Origin: Bradyrhizobium manausense
GTDB lineage: Bacteria; Pseudomonadota; Alphaproteobacteria; Rhizobiales; Xanthobacteraceae
DNA length: 64,000 nucleotides
Direction of reading: 5' to 3'
NCBI RefSeq assembly: GCF_018130615.1
Contig: NZ_JAFCKB010000001.1
Span: 62,001-126,000 of the forward strand
Part shown: piece by piece, positions 10,883-19,152 of the stretch
Numbering within the stretch: the first letter of the stretch is position 1
Layout of the letters: the number at the start of each line of letters is the position of its first letter
Position numbers and translations under genes: made by a program
Notes under the pieces: model-generated
What the model was told of the DNA's origin: nothing
What the model saw: the letters and a program-made list of their open reading frames with translations, nothing else
Database searches by the model: none

Positions 10883-11485
10883 ATGCAGCTGTCCGGACGC
10901 GGGGTCGCTTGCGTGCGCGGCGGGCGCGAGGTTTTTTCCGGGCTCGATTTCGGGGCCGCGTCCGGCGAAGCCGTGGCGGTCGTGGGCCGCAACGGATCGG
11001 GCAAGACCTCGCTGTTGCGGCTGATCGCCGGCCTGCTCGTTCCGGCGGGCGGCACGATCGCGCTCGACGGGGGCGATGCCGAGCTGACGCTACCGGAGCA
11101 ATGCCACTATCTCGGCCACCGCGATGCCCTGAAGCCGGCGCTCAGCGTGGCTGAAAACCTGGCATTCTGGGCTGATTTTCTCGGCGGCGAGCGGCGTGAG
11201 GCGGCGGAGAGTCTCGCCACCGTCGGGCTCGACCACGCCACCCATTTGCCCGCGGGCTTCCTATCCGCCGGCCAGCGCCGCCGGCTCTCGCTGGCCCGCC
11301 TCTTGACGGTCCGCCGCCCGGTCTGGCTGCTGGACGAGCCGACCAACGCGCTGGACGTCGCCGGCCAGGACATGTTCGGCGGCCTGATGCGGGAGCACCT
11401 CGCCCGTGGCGGGATGATCATCGCGGCCACCCATGCGCCGCTGGGGATCGAATCGCGAGAGTTGCGGATCGGGGGGGCGGCATGA
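10883..11485 (+). CDS. ccmA: Heme exporter ATP-binding protein CcmA (CycV)
   Basis: A 200-residue ABC ATPase of the CcmAB complex, which with CcmCD releases holo-CcmE during cytochrome c maturation. Walker A is [13 protein letters not shown], the signature is [15 protein letters not shown] (the S-A-G-Q variant usual in CcmA), and Walker B is [12 protein letters not shown]. The ATG at 10883 follows a GAGGCAAG ribosome-binding site; an in-frame TTG at 10859 is less likely. It is first in the ccmA-B-C-D-G cluster and divergent from acnA. A 259-base repeat-bearing spacer unusually separates it from ccmB. Confidence 0.95.
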   Translation: MQLSGRGVACVRGGREVFSGLDFGAASGEAVAVVGRNGSGKTSLLRLIAGLLVPAGGTIALDGGDAELTLPEQCHYLGHRDALKPALSVAENLAFWADFLGGERREAAESLATVGLDHATHLPAGFLSAGQRRRLSLARLLTVRRPVWLLDEPTNALDVAGQDMFGGLMREHLARGGMIIAATHAPLGIESRELRIGGAA

Positions 11486-11565
11486 GGATCGCGGACCCTC
11501 AGTTTTTCGAGCGGCAGAACTGCGCTCTTGCACCCGCGACGAGGTCATCGCCGCGGGCTCCCTTG

Positions 11566-11690
11566 CCTCTCCCGCTCGCGGGAGAGGTCGGCGCACAGCG
11601 CCGGGTCAGGGTTCTCTCCTCCGCGGGAGTCTTCGTTGTCGAGACACCCTCTCCCCAACCCTCCCCCGCAAGCGGGGGAGCGAGCGCAGC
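11566..11690. repeat. Composite repeat inserted between ccmA and ccmB
   Basis: Two hairpins, CTCTCCCGC/GCGGGAGAG (11567-11586) and CTCCCCCGC/GCGGGGGAG (11661-11680), flank a linker. The same CTCTCCC..GGGAGAG motif class occurs before ffh (24374-24508). It occupies most of the 259-base ccmA-ccmB spacer (11486-11744), which otherwise shows no gene. Confidence 0.75.
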
Positions 11691-11744
11691 ATGCCTGTGG
11701 GACGAGCCGGGCTTTCATGTCTACCCCGCGGAAAGGCCCCCCCA

Positions 11745-12413
11745 ATGACCGCCCTCTCCGCCCTGATCCGCCGGGACATCCGGATCGCGCTCCGCGTCGG
11801 CGGTGGGGCGCTGATCGGTGTGCTGTTTTTCCTGACCGTGGTCGTTCTGATGCCGTTCGCGGTCGGACCGGACCTGGCGCTGCTGTCGCGGCTCGGACCT
11901 GCGATCCTCTGGCTTGGCGCGCTGCTGGCGAGCCTGCTGACGCTGGATCGCCTGTTCATGGCCGACCACGAAGACGGCTCGCTCGATTTGATCACGATGA
12001 GCCGGACGCCGCTGGAGCTGGCCTGCGCCGCCAAGGCGCTGGCGCATTGGCTGGCCGCGGGCCTGCCGCTGATTGTCGCAACCCCCGTGCTCGGCCTGCT
12101 GCTCAACCTCGACATGGTCGCAACCGGCGCGGTGGCGCTGACGCTTTTGGCGGGCACGCCTGCGCTGACATTTACCGGGATGATCGGCGCGGCGCTGGCG
12201 GTGACGCTGCATCGCGGCGGGCTGTTGATGGCCGTGCTGGTGCTGCCGCTGTCGATTCCCGTGCTGATTTTCGGCGTCGCGGCCTCGCAGGCCGTGATCG
12301 TCGGCCCCATGACGTTCGGCGCACCGTTCTCGATCCTCTGCGCGCTGTCGCTGGTCAGCCTCGTGATCGGTCCGTTCGCGGCGGCCGCGAGCCTGAAGCA
12401 TGGACTGGACTGA
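11745..12413 (+). CDS. ccmB: Heme exporter permease CcmB (CycW)
   Basis: A 222-residue integral membrane protein with six predicted helices, the permease partner of CcmA. The N-terminus MTALSALIRRDIRIALRVGG and the DHEDGSLDLI segment are typical of CcmB. The ATG at 11745 gives the normal family length; the open frame runs 104 codons further upstream, but that part is repeat-encoded and not protein-like. With CcmA, CcmC and CcmD it forms the complex that frees heme-loaded CcmE for cytochrome c assembly. Confidence 0.94.
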   Translation: MTALSALIRRDIRIALRVGGGALIGVLFFLTVVVLMPFAVGPDLALLSRLGPAILWLGALLASLLTLDRLFMADHEDGSLDLITMSRTPLELACAAKALAHWLAAGLPLIVATPVLGLLLNLDMVATGAVALTLLAGTPALTFTGMIGAALAVTLHRGGLLMAVLVLPLSIPVLIFGVAASQAVIVGPMTFGAPFSILCALSLVSLVIGPFAAAASLKHGLD

Positions 12414-12428
12414 AATGGGCCGGTTGCC

Positions 12429-12442
12429 TTGACCCCGATCAA
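12429..12442. promoter_or_regulatory. Candidate FNR/FixK-type box upstream of ccmC
   Basis: TTGACCCCGATCAA differs from the anaerobox TTGAT-N4-ATCAA at one position. Its centre is about 67 bases before the ccmC start. Placed at -41.5 it would predict a transcript start near 12477 and a 26-base leader. It lies in the 89-base ccmB-ccmC gap. Confidence 0.4.
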
Positions 12443-12502
12443 CTTTCGCTGCGCGCTTTCATGCTGATTGCGTGAGCAGCTCCCGGTGATTATCAGGATA
12501 CC

Positions 12503-13288
12503 ATGTCGCTGATCGACCTCGCCAACCCCACAAGGTTCCTCGCGCTCTCAGCGCGGGTGCTGCCCTGGCTCGCGGCTGCGACCGTCGTCCTGCTCGCGAT
12601 CGGCCTCTATCAAACTGCGCTTGCGCCCGACGATTATCAGCAGGGCGCGACCGTGAAGATCATGTTCATCCACGTGCCCAATGCGTGGCTGTCGATGTTC
12701 GTCTGGGGCGTGATGAGCATGGCCTCGCTCGGCACCCTGGTGTGGCGACATCCGCTCGCCGACGTCGCCGCCAAAGCCGCCGCACCGATCGGCGCAGCCT
12801 TCACCTTCCTGGCGCTGCTGACGGGCTCGCTGTGGGGCCGGCCGATGTGGGGCACCTATTGGGAATGGGATGCGCGGCTGACCTCGGTGCTGATCCTGTT
12901 CCTGATGTATCTCGGCCTGATGGCGCTTTGGCGCGCGGTCGAAGACCCCTCGCGCGCGGCGCGTGCCGCGGCGGTGCTGACGCTGGTCGGCGCGCTCAAT
13001 CTTCCCATCATCAAATTCTCGGTCGACTGGTGGAACACGCTGCATCAGCCGGCCTCGGTGATGCGCATGGGCGGCTCGACGCTCGACAAATCGTTCCTGA
13101 TTCCGCTGCTGGTGATGGCCGTCGCATTCACGCTGCTGTTCGTCACGCTTCATTTGGCCGCCATGCGCAACGAGATTTTGCGCCGGCGCGTGCGCTCCTT
13201 GCAGATGATGCAGGCGAGCCGCGTCGCGTTTTCCAGCGAAGTGGGGACCGGTTCGCATCAAGAGAACGCTTCAAAAGGGGCTGCATGA
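12503..13288 (+). CDS. ccmC: Heme exporter/handling protein CcmC (CycZ)
   Basis: A 261-residue inner-membrane protein of the heme-handling family that loads heme onto CcmE. The tryptophan-rich signature WGTYWEWD is at residues 116-123, and six helices are predicted. The C-terminal tail, about residues 242-261, is encoded by a dispersed repeat (13226-13278) and reads [16 protein letters not shown], a sequence unrelated to CcmC; the ancestral protein probably ended near the QMMQASR segment. The stop overlaps the ccmD start. It is the third gene of the cycVWZXY-type cluster. Confidence 0.95.
   Translation: MSLIDLANPTRFLALSARVLPWLAAATVVLLAIGLYQTALAPDDYQQGATVKIMFIHVPNAWLSMFVWGVMSMASLGTLVWRHPLADVAAKAAAPIGAAFTFLALLTGSLWGRPMWGTYWEWDARLTSVLILFLMYLGLMALWRAVEDPSRAARAAAVLTLVGALNLPIIKFSVDWWNTLHQPASVMRMGGSTLDKSFLIPLLVMAVAFTLLFVTLHLAAMRNEILRRRVRSLQMMQASRVAFSSEVGTGSHQENASKGAA
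13226..13278. repeat. Dispersed repeat inside the ccmC 3' end
   Basis: The core GCGTTTTCCAGCGAAGTGGG plus the following ACCGGTTCGC is the reverse complement of the element at 32279-32310 with a few changes. Here it is read in frame as the CcmC tail. Confidence 0.8.
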
Positions 13289-13470
13289 TCATGTCGCTCG
13301 GTCCCTATGCGTCCTTCATCGTGACGTCCTATGTTGCGGCAGCCATCGTGGTCGTGCTCCTGATCGGCTGGATCGTGCTCGACTATCGCAACCAGACGGA
13401 GCGTTTGCGCGAGCTCGAGCGCAGCGGCATCACCCGCCGCTCGGGCCGCAGCGCAACGGACACACCATGA
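13285..13470 (+). CDS. ccmD: Heme exporter subunit CcmD (CycX)
   Basis: A 61-residue small membrane protein with one helix ([20 protein letters not shown], residues about 13-32) and a basic cytoplasmic tail beginning [13 protein letters not shown], the standard CcmD layout. It stabilises CcmE release from CcmC. The start ATG at 13285 overlaps the ccmC stop; a second ATG at 13291 (MSLGPYAS) is equally plausible. The stop overlaps ccmG. Confidence 0.9.
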   Translation: MIMSLGPYASFIVTSYVAAAIVVVLLIGWIVLDYRNQTERLRELERSGITRRSGRSATDTP

Positions 13471-14060
13471 GCGATCAATCGACCTCCGCGACGGCGCCGC
13501 GCCGCACCTTTCTGATGGTGCTGCCGCTGCTCGCCTTCCTCGGGCTTGCCGTGCTGTTCTGGTTCAAGCTCGGCAACGGCGATCCCTCGCGGATTCCCTC
13601 GGCGCTGATCGGGAGGCCGGCGCCGCAGACCAATTTGCCACCGCTCGAGGGGTTGCAGGCCGAGAGCGCGCAAGTGCCGGGTCTCGACCCTGCTGCCTTC
13701 AAGGGCAAGGTCAGCCTCGTCAACGTCTGGGCCTCCTGGTGCGTCCCGTGCCATGACGAGGCGCCGCTGTTGACGGAGCTCGCCAAGGACAAGCGCTTCC
13801 AGCTCGTCGGCATCAATTACAAGGACACGCCCGACAACGCGCGGCGCTTCCTCGGGCGCTACGGCAACCCGTTCGGCCGCGTCGGCACCGACGCCAATGG
13901 CCGCGCCTCGATCGAATGGGGCGTCTATGGCGTGCCGGAGACGTTCGTCGTCGGCCGCGAAGGCACGATCGTCTACAAGCTCGTCGGCCCGATCACGCCG
14001 GACAATCTCAAAGCCGTGCTCATGCCCGAGCTCGACAAGGCGCTCAAAGCAGGAAGCTGA
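13467..14060 (+). CDS. ccmG: Thiol:disulfide interchange protein CcmG/DsbE (CycY)
   Basis: A 197-residue periplasmic thioredoxin anchored by an N-terminal helix (residues about 14-34). The active site is Cys92-Val-Pro-Cys95 in [14 protein letters not shown], with the cis-proline segment GVPETFVV later and the CcmG-specific GINYKD loop. It reduces apocytochrome c or CcmH cysteines before heme ligation. The ATGA overlap with ccmD shows coupling. The remaining maturation genes (ccmE, ccmF, ccmH, ccmI) are not in this window. Confidence 0.95.
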   Translation: MSDQSTSATAPRRTFLMVLPLLAFLGLAVLFWFKLGNGDPSRIPSALIGRPAPQTNLPPLEGLQAESAQVPGLDPAAFKGKVSLVNVWASWCVPCHDEAPLLTELAKDKRFQLVGINYKDTPDNARRFLGRYGNPFGRVGTDANGRASIEWGVYGVPETFVVGREGTIVYKLVGPITPDNLKAVLMPELDKALKAGS

Positions 14061-14103
14061 CCACGGCGCGGACAAGCTCCTCCGCGGCCTGAGCTCAGCA
14101 AAA

Positions 14104-15288
14104 TTATCGCGGCGTTTGATCCGTGTTGCCTGCCAGCAAGCCGGCCACGACATCCCAGCCCTTCTCGAACATGTGGCCGACCTTGTGACCAAAGGAATGG
14201 TCCGGACGCAACCGCGGCGATTCCAGAATGTGCGTCAGGTGCCGGTGATCGCCCGGAATGGTGCTGATCTCCGCGTCGACGGCGGCCTGGACGGCGCTCA
14301 TCAGGTCATCCAGCTGCCGGGCCCAGTCGGATCCTTTGAGCTCGATCTGAGTTCTTAGCGCCTCCTCGATCCGGTAGATCTCACCAACGATCTCCCTGGC
14401 CCGTACCGGACGATTGTTCCTGAGCGCGAAGAGCAAGAGGAGGTGCTTCTCCTCGATCTGATCGATCACCATCGAAACCGCAATCGCGAAGGGGGACGCC
14501 GCGATTCGCGCCGCAGCCCTGTCGTCGGCCGGAGCGGTCGCGACGGACAGCAGCTCCCAAGGAGCTTCCAGACGCCTTGCGACGATCGTGAGCGCGAACG
14601 GCACGGCATCGATGCTCTTGGCCTTGAGCGCGCTCAGGAGGCCGAGGACCTTGGAAAGGCTGGCGCCCTCGAGCCGGGCAATCTTCGGCGCGAGCGCACC
14701 GCCAAAATCCTCGAGCTCCCGCTGCATGTCGAGGTAGCGCAGCATCTTCTTCAGATCGTCGAACGTCGCATGCGAGCTGGTATAGGCCATCAACCCATCG
14801 CGAATGCTGGCGGCCCCGTCGGCAGAGCCAAGCAGGCCGTTGAGAGAGATCAAGACCTTCTTCTGGAACGCGCGGGCCATCTGCCGCGCCTCGCCCTGCC
14901 TGTCGGCAGAGATGACATCCTTCGCATCGGCGATGTAGTCGGCGGCCATGCTGCGCAGCAATTGCTCCGTCACAAGGCTCCAGATCGGAGCCAGTGATCC
15001 TCGGGCGATCTGGCCGCGATTGGCCCGCTCCGGCGCCCTGTCCACCAGGACCGGCTCGATCGGCTCGAAGAAGTAGCGTGAGGGATTTCCGACGCGATAA
15101 TGATTCTGGCCGGTGTTACGGAACTCGGCACGCAGCGCCGCGATCAACGGCTCGGAATGCGGAATATCCTCGCCGAGGAGATGCAGCCGTTCCAGCTCGG
15201 CCAGCAGGCGGCATCGGACCTGCGGAGCGAGCTGCCGAAGATACTGAACCAGGTGTTCAGCAGTCTGGTCCTGTTTTGCGCTCACCAC
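14104..15288 (-). CDS. Conserved hypothetical helical protein
   Basis: A 394-residue protein that I do not recognise. It appears almost wholly alpha-helical and soluble, with no signal peptide or transmembrane segment. A central FQKKVLISLNGLLGSADG and FDDLKKMLRYLDMQRELEDFG region is followed by a hydrophobic but charged-flanked stretch around residues 270-300 (AIAVSMVIDQIEEKHLLLLF). It starts with one of two consecutive GTG codons after a strong GGAGGA site. It converges with ccmG and lies upstream of no obvious partner. It might be a scaffold or regulator with repeated helical hairpins, but no function is assigned. Confidence 0.8.
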   Translation of the reverse strand: MVSAKQDQTAEHLVQYLRQLAPQVRCRLLAELERLHLLGEDIPHSEPLIAALRAEFRNTGQNHYRVGNPSRYFFEPIEPVLVDRAPERANRGQIARGSLAPIWSLVTEQLLRSMAADYIADAKDVISADRQGEARQMARAFQKKVLISLNGLLGSADGAASIRDGLMAYTSSHATFDDLKKMLRYLDMQRELEDFGGALAPKIARLEGASLSKVLGLLSALKAKSIDAVPFALTIVARRLEAPWELLSVATAPADDRAAARIAASPFAIAVSMVIDQIEEKHLLLLFALRNNRPVRAREIVGEIYRIEEALRTQIELKGSDWARQLDDLMSAVQAAVDAEISTIPGDHRHLTHILESPRLRPDHSFGHKVGHMFEKGWDVVAGLLAGNTDQTPR

Positions 15289-15525
15289 CGGGTCCTCCGG
15301 CGTGCCCTGCTCGGGTCTACGGGCTCAATCCGCAGATCGGATCGCGATCCACTTCACGACGGAAGGCTATCGCCTGCGGCCTTTCAGGCAAGGTAAAGAG
15401 CTGAACAATCTCAGCTTGCGGTTAGGGAGCGATGAAGAATCCGACCGGCAGCGATCAACAGAGCACACGAAGTGCACGTCAGCGTGAATACGCTTTGGTC
15501 GCGGCAGCCCGGGCCGGAGCTGGCG

Positions 15526-16128
15526 TCACCCTTTCCTGACGTCTCCCGCCTCGGCCTCGCTGGTCTCCAGCGACACCGGCTCGACACCATAGCGCTTCGT
15601 CAGCGGCATCTGGGCGATGGCGAAGATCATGGTCAGCGGGGTCACGCCGAACACCTTGAAGTTCACCCAGAAGTCCGTGCTCTGGGTGCGCCAGACCACC
15701 TCGTTCAACACCGCCATGCCGGCGAAGAACAGCGCCCAGCGCAGCGTGAGGATGCGCCAGCCCTGCGGGGTCAGGTTGAACATCTGGTCGAACATCACGG
15801 CGATGAAGGAGCGGCCGAACAGCAGGCCGCCGCCGAGGATCGCGGCGAACAGGCCGTAGATGATGGTCGGCTTGACCTTGATGAAGGTCTCGTCGTGCAG
15901 CACCAGGGTCAGCGTGCCGAACACCAGCACGATCACGCCGGTGACGATCGCCATGATCGGAATGTGGCGCGTCACCACATAGGAGGCGATCATCGCCGCC
16001 ACGATCGCAACCATGAAGGCGCCGGTTGCGGCGAACAGATTGAACTTCGCGTTGACGAAGAAGAACACGAGCAGCGGACCGAGCTCGGTCGCAAGCTTGA
16101 ACAGCGGATGCGGCTGGGTCTTGTCCAT
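15526..16128 (-). CDS. yciB: Septation protein A / YciB family membrane protein
   Basis: A 200-residue inner-membrane protein with about five helices of the YciB (IspZ, septation protein A) family. Family hallmarks seen are [11 protein letters not shown] near the N-terminus, [10 protein letters not shown] and the [20 protein letters not shown] segment. Members are linked to cell division and envelope integrity. It begins three bases after the ftsY stop on the same strand, so the two form an operon. The 237 bases downstream, to the start of the hypothetical gene, contain nothing recognisable. Confidence 0.94.
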   Translation of the reverse strand: MDKTQPHPLFKLATELGPLLVFFFVNAKFNLFAATGAFMVAIVAAMIASYVVTRHIPIMAIVTGVIVLVFGTLTLVLHDETFIKVKPTIIYGLFAAILGGGLLFGRSFIAVMFDQMFNLTPQGWRILTLRWALFFAGMAVLNEVVWRTQSTDFWVNFKVFGVTPLTMIFAIAQMPLTKRYGVEPVSLETSEAEAGDVRKG

Positions 16129-16131
16129 TCT

Positions 16132-17079
16132 CTAGCTTTCGATTCCGGCGATCGCGCGGGCAAAATCGCGCGCGGTGAACGGCGCGAGATCGTCGACGCC
16201 TTCGCCGACGCCGATGAAATGCACCGGCAGTTTGAATTTTTCCGCGAGCGCCACCAGAATGCCGCCGCGCGCGGTGCCGTCGAGCTTGGTCATGACGAGA
16301 CCGGTCACGCCCGCCGTGCGGTGAAAGGCCTCGACCTGCGAGAGCGCGTTCTGGCCGACGGTGGCATCGAGCACGAGTAGCACTGCATGCGGCGCCGAAG
16401 CGTCGACCTTTCGGATGACGCGCACGACCTTCTCGAGCTCGTTCATCAGCTCGGCCTTGTTCTGCAGGCGACCGGCGGTGTCGATCAAGAGCACGTCGAT
16501 GGCCTGCTCTTTCGCCGCGGTCAGCGCATTGAAAGCAAGGCTTGCCGAGTCCGAGCCCTGCGCGCCTGATATCACGGGCGTCCTGGTGCGCTCGCCCCAG
16601 ACCTTGAGCTGCTCGATCGCAGCGGCGCGAAACGTGTCGCCGGCGGCCAGCATCACCTTGCGGCCTTCGGAGGCGAATTTTTGCGAGAGCTTGCCGATGG
16701 TCGTGGTCTTGCCGGAGCCGTTGACGCCGACCACGAGGATCACGAACGGCCTCTTGGCGGTATCGATCTCGAGCGGCTTGGCCACCGGCGCCAGCACCTT
16801 CTCGACCTCGGTCGCGACCACGTCCTTGACCTCGTCGGCCGAGATCGCCTTGTCGTAGCGCCCGGTGCCGACGGCGTCCGCGATCCGCACCGCGACCTGT
16901 GTGCCGAGGTCGGCGCGCAGCAGCACGTCCTCGATGTCGTCGAGCATGGCGCGGTCGAGCTTGCGCTTGGTGACGAGATCGGCAACCGCGGTCCCGAGCG
17001 AGGACGAGGTCCGCTTCAGTCCGTTGGACAGGCGGCGCCACCAGCTCAGCTTGGGGGGATCTGACGTGGTATCGTTCAT
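16132..17079 (-). CDS. ftsY: Signal recognition particle receptor FtsY
   Basis: A 315-residue SRP GTPase that docks Ffh-ribosome complexes at the membrane. After a short amphipathic N-terminus (SWWRRLSNGLKRTSSSLG) come the NG domain with P-loop GVNGSGKTTT at residues 118-127, then DTAGRLQNKAELM and TKLDGTARGG. The long acidic A-domain of E. coli FtsY is missing, as is usual in alphaproteobacteria. It is transcribed with yciB and its Ffh partner is encoded at 24.5 kb. mtaB and dapF, often linked to ftsY in Rhizobiales, lie 2 kb upstream on the same strand. Confidence 0.97.
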   Translation of the reverse strand: MNDTTSDPPKLSWWRRLSNGLKRTSSSLGTAVADLVTKRKLDRAMLDDIEDVLLRADLGTQVAVRIADAVGTGRYDKAISADEVKDVVATEVEKVLAPVAKPLEIDTAKRPFVILVVGVNGSGKTTTIGKLSQKFASEGRKVMLAAGDTFRAAAIEQLKVWGERTRTPVISGAQGSDSASLAFNALTAAKEQAIDVLLIDTAGRLQNKAELMNELEKVVRVIRKVDASAPHAVLLVLDATVGQNALSQVEAFHRTAGVTGLVMTKLDGTARGGILVALAEKFKLPVHFIGVGEGVDDLAPFTARDFARAIAGIES

Positions 17080-17088
17080 GGCGGGGGT

Positions 17089-17841
17089 GTGTTAGCCGTT
17101 CCGGCCCCCAAACGAAAGTCTTGTCCGAAAGTCTTGCAATTGCTCGATGTTCCCGAATTGACCGCTGAGGAGATTTTAGGCCGCGTGCTTCATCGCGACG
17201 GCCTGATGCTGGTCATCAACAAGCCGGCCGGCCTGCCGGTGCATCGCGGCCCCAAGGGCGGCGCCAATCTGGAGGATTCCTTCGACGCGCTCCGGTTCGG
17301 CCTGCCGCGGCCGCCGGTGCTGGCCCACCGGCTGGACAAGGACACCTCCGGCTGCCTCGTGCTCGGCCGCCATCGCAAGGCCACCGCTTCGCTCGGCCTC
17401 CTCTTCAAGCACGGCAAGATCGGCAAGACCTACTGGACCGTGGTCGAGGGCGGCCCGGCCGAAGGCGAAGGCACCATCGACATGCCCCTCGGCCGGCTCA
17501 ATGCCGAGCGCGGCTGGTGGCAGAAGCCCGATCCCGAGGGGCAGAAGGCCATCACAAACTGGAAGGTGATGGGGCGGGGCGAGGGTTTCACCTGGCTCGC
17601 CATGGAACCGGTGACCGGCCGGACTCACCAATTGCGGGTGCATTCGTCCGCGACCGGCTGGCCGATCTTCGGCGATAACATTTACGGCAACGGCCCGCGC
17701 TTCGGCGAGCCGAAACTGCATCTGCATTCCCGCGAGATCGTGGTGCCGATCTCCCGGAACAAGGAGCCGGTCCGCGTCGTGGCACCGGCCCCGCCCCACA
17801 TGCACGAAAAGCTCCGCGCCTGCGGGTGGCATGGGGAATAG
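17089..17841 (+). CDS. RluA-family RNA pseudouridine synthase
   Basis: A 250-residue pseudouridine synthase. HRLDKDTSG (Asp83 catalytic) and VTGRTHQLRVHSSATGWPIFGD match the RluA/C/D class, and KPAGLPVH is the preceding motif. There is no S4 domain. The target may be 23S rRNA or tRNA and cannot be fixed. The start is uncertain: the GTG at 17089 lies only 10 bases from the divergent ftsY start, and TTG codons around 17137 would give a shorter N-terminus; the conserved part begins near residue 20. Confidence 0.9.
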   Translation: MLAVPAPKRKSCPKVLQLLDVPELTAEEILGRVLHRDGLMLVINKPAGLPVHRGPKGGANLEDSFDALRFGLPRPPVLAHRLDKDTSGCLVLGRHRKATASLGLLFKHGKIGKTYWTVVEGGPAEGEGTIDMPLGRLNAERGWWQKPDPEGQKAITNWKVMGRGEGFTWLAMEPVTGRTHQLRVHSSATGWPIFGDNIYGNGPRFGEPKLHLHSREIVVPISRNKEPVRVVAPAPPHMHEKLRACGWHGE

Positions 17842-17962
17842 TCTTTTAGACCCTCAGGGTGAGGGTCATAGCGCCATGGTTTACGAAACATTCAGGGCTC
17901 GTCGCTAATGATCGCGGTTGCTTAGAACAAGCCTCCCATCCGCTCAGGACGAGCAACGCGTC

Positions 17963-19072
17963 ATGTCCACGGCCGAGCTATCGATCATCGACGAGGTCGA
18001 GTCCGCAATCCGGACCGGCTCGCCGGAAAAGGGCCTGGAGACCGCCCGACGCGTCACCGACCTCTTCCTGTCCTCCGCCGGAAGCTTCAACGACGAGCAG
18101 ATCGCGCTGTTTGACGACGTGCTCGAGCGCCTGATCGGAACCATCGAGCTGCGCGCCATCGCCGACATGGGCGCACGCGTTGCGCTCGCCGAGATCAGCG
18201 CCCAGCTCGCACCGATCGCACAGGCGCCGCCGTCCGTGATCCGCCGTCTCGCCAACAATGACGAGATCCGCATCGCCGGTCCCGTACTGCAGGAATCCGC
18301 GCGCCTCGACGACGGCGAGCTGGTGAAAATCGCCTCCAACAAAAGCGAGCCGCATCTGCTTGCGGTCGCCGGGCGTTGGTGGCTGAAGGAGATCGTCACC
18401 GACGCGCTGCTGGCGCGGCGCTATCCCAGCGTCAACCGGCGTCTCGCCGCCAATCCGGGCGCGCGCATGTCGGGAAAGGGATTCACGATCATCGTCGGTC
18501 AGGCCGAGAGCGATCCCGAGCTCGCGGTGAGCATCGGCGTCCGCGTCGACCTGCCGTCGGATCTGCGCCGCCGATTGCTGCGCTCCGCAACTGACGCCGT
18601 TCGCACCCGCCTGCTGTCGCGTGCGCCGCCCGATCTATTCGAGGAAATCCAGAGCGCGATCGCCGCGGTCACCGTCGGCGTCGAGCGCGAGATGTCGGGC
18701 GTCCGTGACTTCGAGGGTGCCAAGCGGGCGATCGCGAATCTCAAAGCGGCCGGCCAGCTCAACGAGGCAACGCTGCTCGGCTTCGCCAGGCAGCGGCGCT
18801 ATGAAGAGGCCGTGGCCGCACTGGCGGCACTGTCCGGCTCGACCATCGAGGTGATCCGCCCCCTGATGCAGAGCCTGCGCGAAGACGGCCTGCTGGTGCC
18901 GTGCAAGGCGGCACAGCTCAGTTGGGAAACCACGGTCGCCGTGCTCGAAAGCCGTTTCGCCAGCGGCGCGATGAAGCCGGCCGATCTTGCGCGAGCGCAA
19001 AGCAATTTTGCGCGCATGACGTCGGAGAACGCGCTGCGCACGCTGCGCTTCTGGCAGGTGCGGGCGTCGTAG
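17963..19072 (+). CDS. DUF2336 domain-containing protein
   Basis: A 369-residue soluble helical-repeat protein of the alphaproteobacterial DUF2336 family. The segments RVTDLFLSSAGSFNDEQIALFDDVLERLI and IRRLANNDEIRIAGPVLQESARLDDGELV are typical of the family; repeated helix pairs resemble HEAT/Armadillo folds. Family members have been connected with motility and cell-cycle signalling in alphaproteobacteria, but no role is shown here. The ATG at 17963 (MSTAELSIID) is preferred over one 45 bases upstream. It is flanked by the synthase gene and a palindromic repeat. Confidence 0.88.
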   Translation: MSTAELSIIDEVESAIRTGSPEKGLETARRVTDLFLSSAGSFNDEQIALFDDVLERLIGTIELRAIADMGARVALAEISAQLAPIAQAPPSVIRRLANNDEIRIAGPVLQESARLDDGELVKIASNKSEPHLLAVAGRWWLKEIVTDALLARRYPSVNRRLAANPGARMSGKGFTIIVGQAESDPELAVSIGVRVDLPSDLRRRLLRSATDAVRTRLLSRAPPDLFEEIQSAIAAVTVGVEREMSGVRDFEGAKRAIANLKAAGQLNEATLLGFARQRRYEEAVAALAALSGSTIEVIRPLMQSLREDGLLVPCKAAQLSWETTVAVLESRFASGAMKPADLARAQSNFARMTSENALRTLRFWQVRAS

Positions 19073-19118
19073 GACCCTCACGAACTAAAGCACCCCGCGC
19101 AACCGATAGATCACGCGG

Positions 19119-19148
19119 TATGAGTCCCGGCCTTCGCCGGGACGACAG
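19119..19148. repeat. Short palindromic repeat (GTCCCGGCCTTCGCCGGGAC)
   Basis: A 20-bp hairpin unit with GACGAC after it, located between the convergent DUF2336 and mtaB genes. The same unit forms one end of the repeats at 27017-27136 and, with changes, 60978-61108. Confidence 0.8.
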
Positions 19149-19152
19149 CGGA

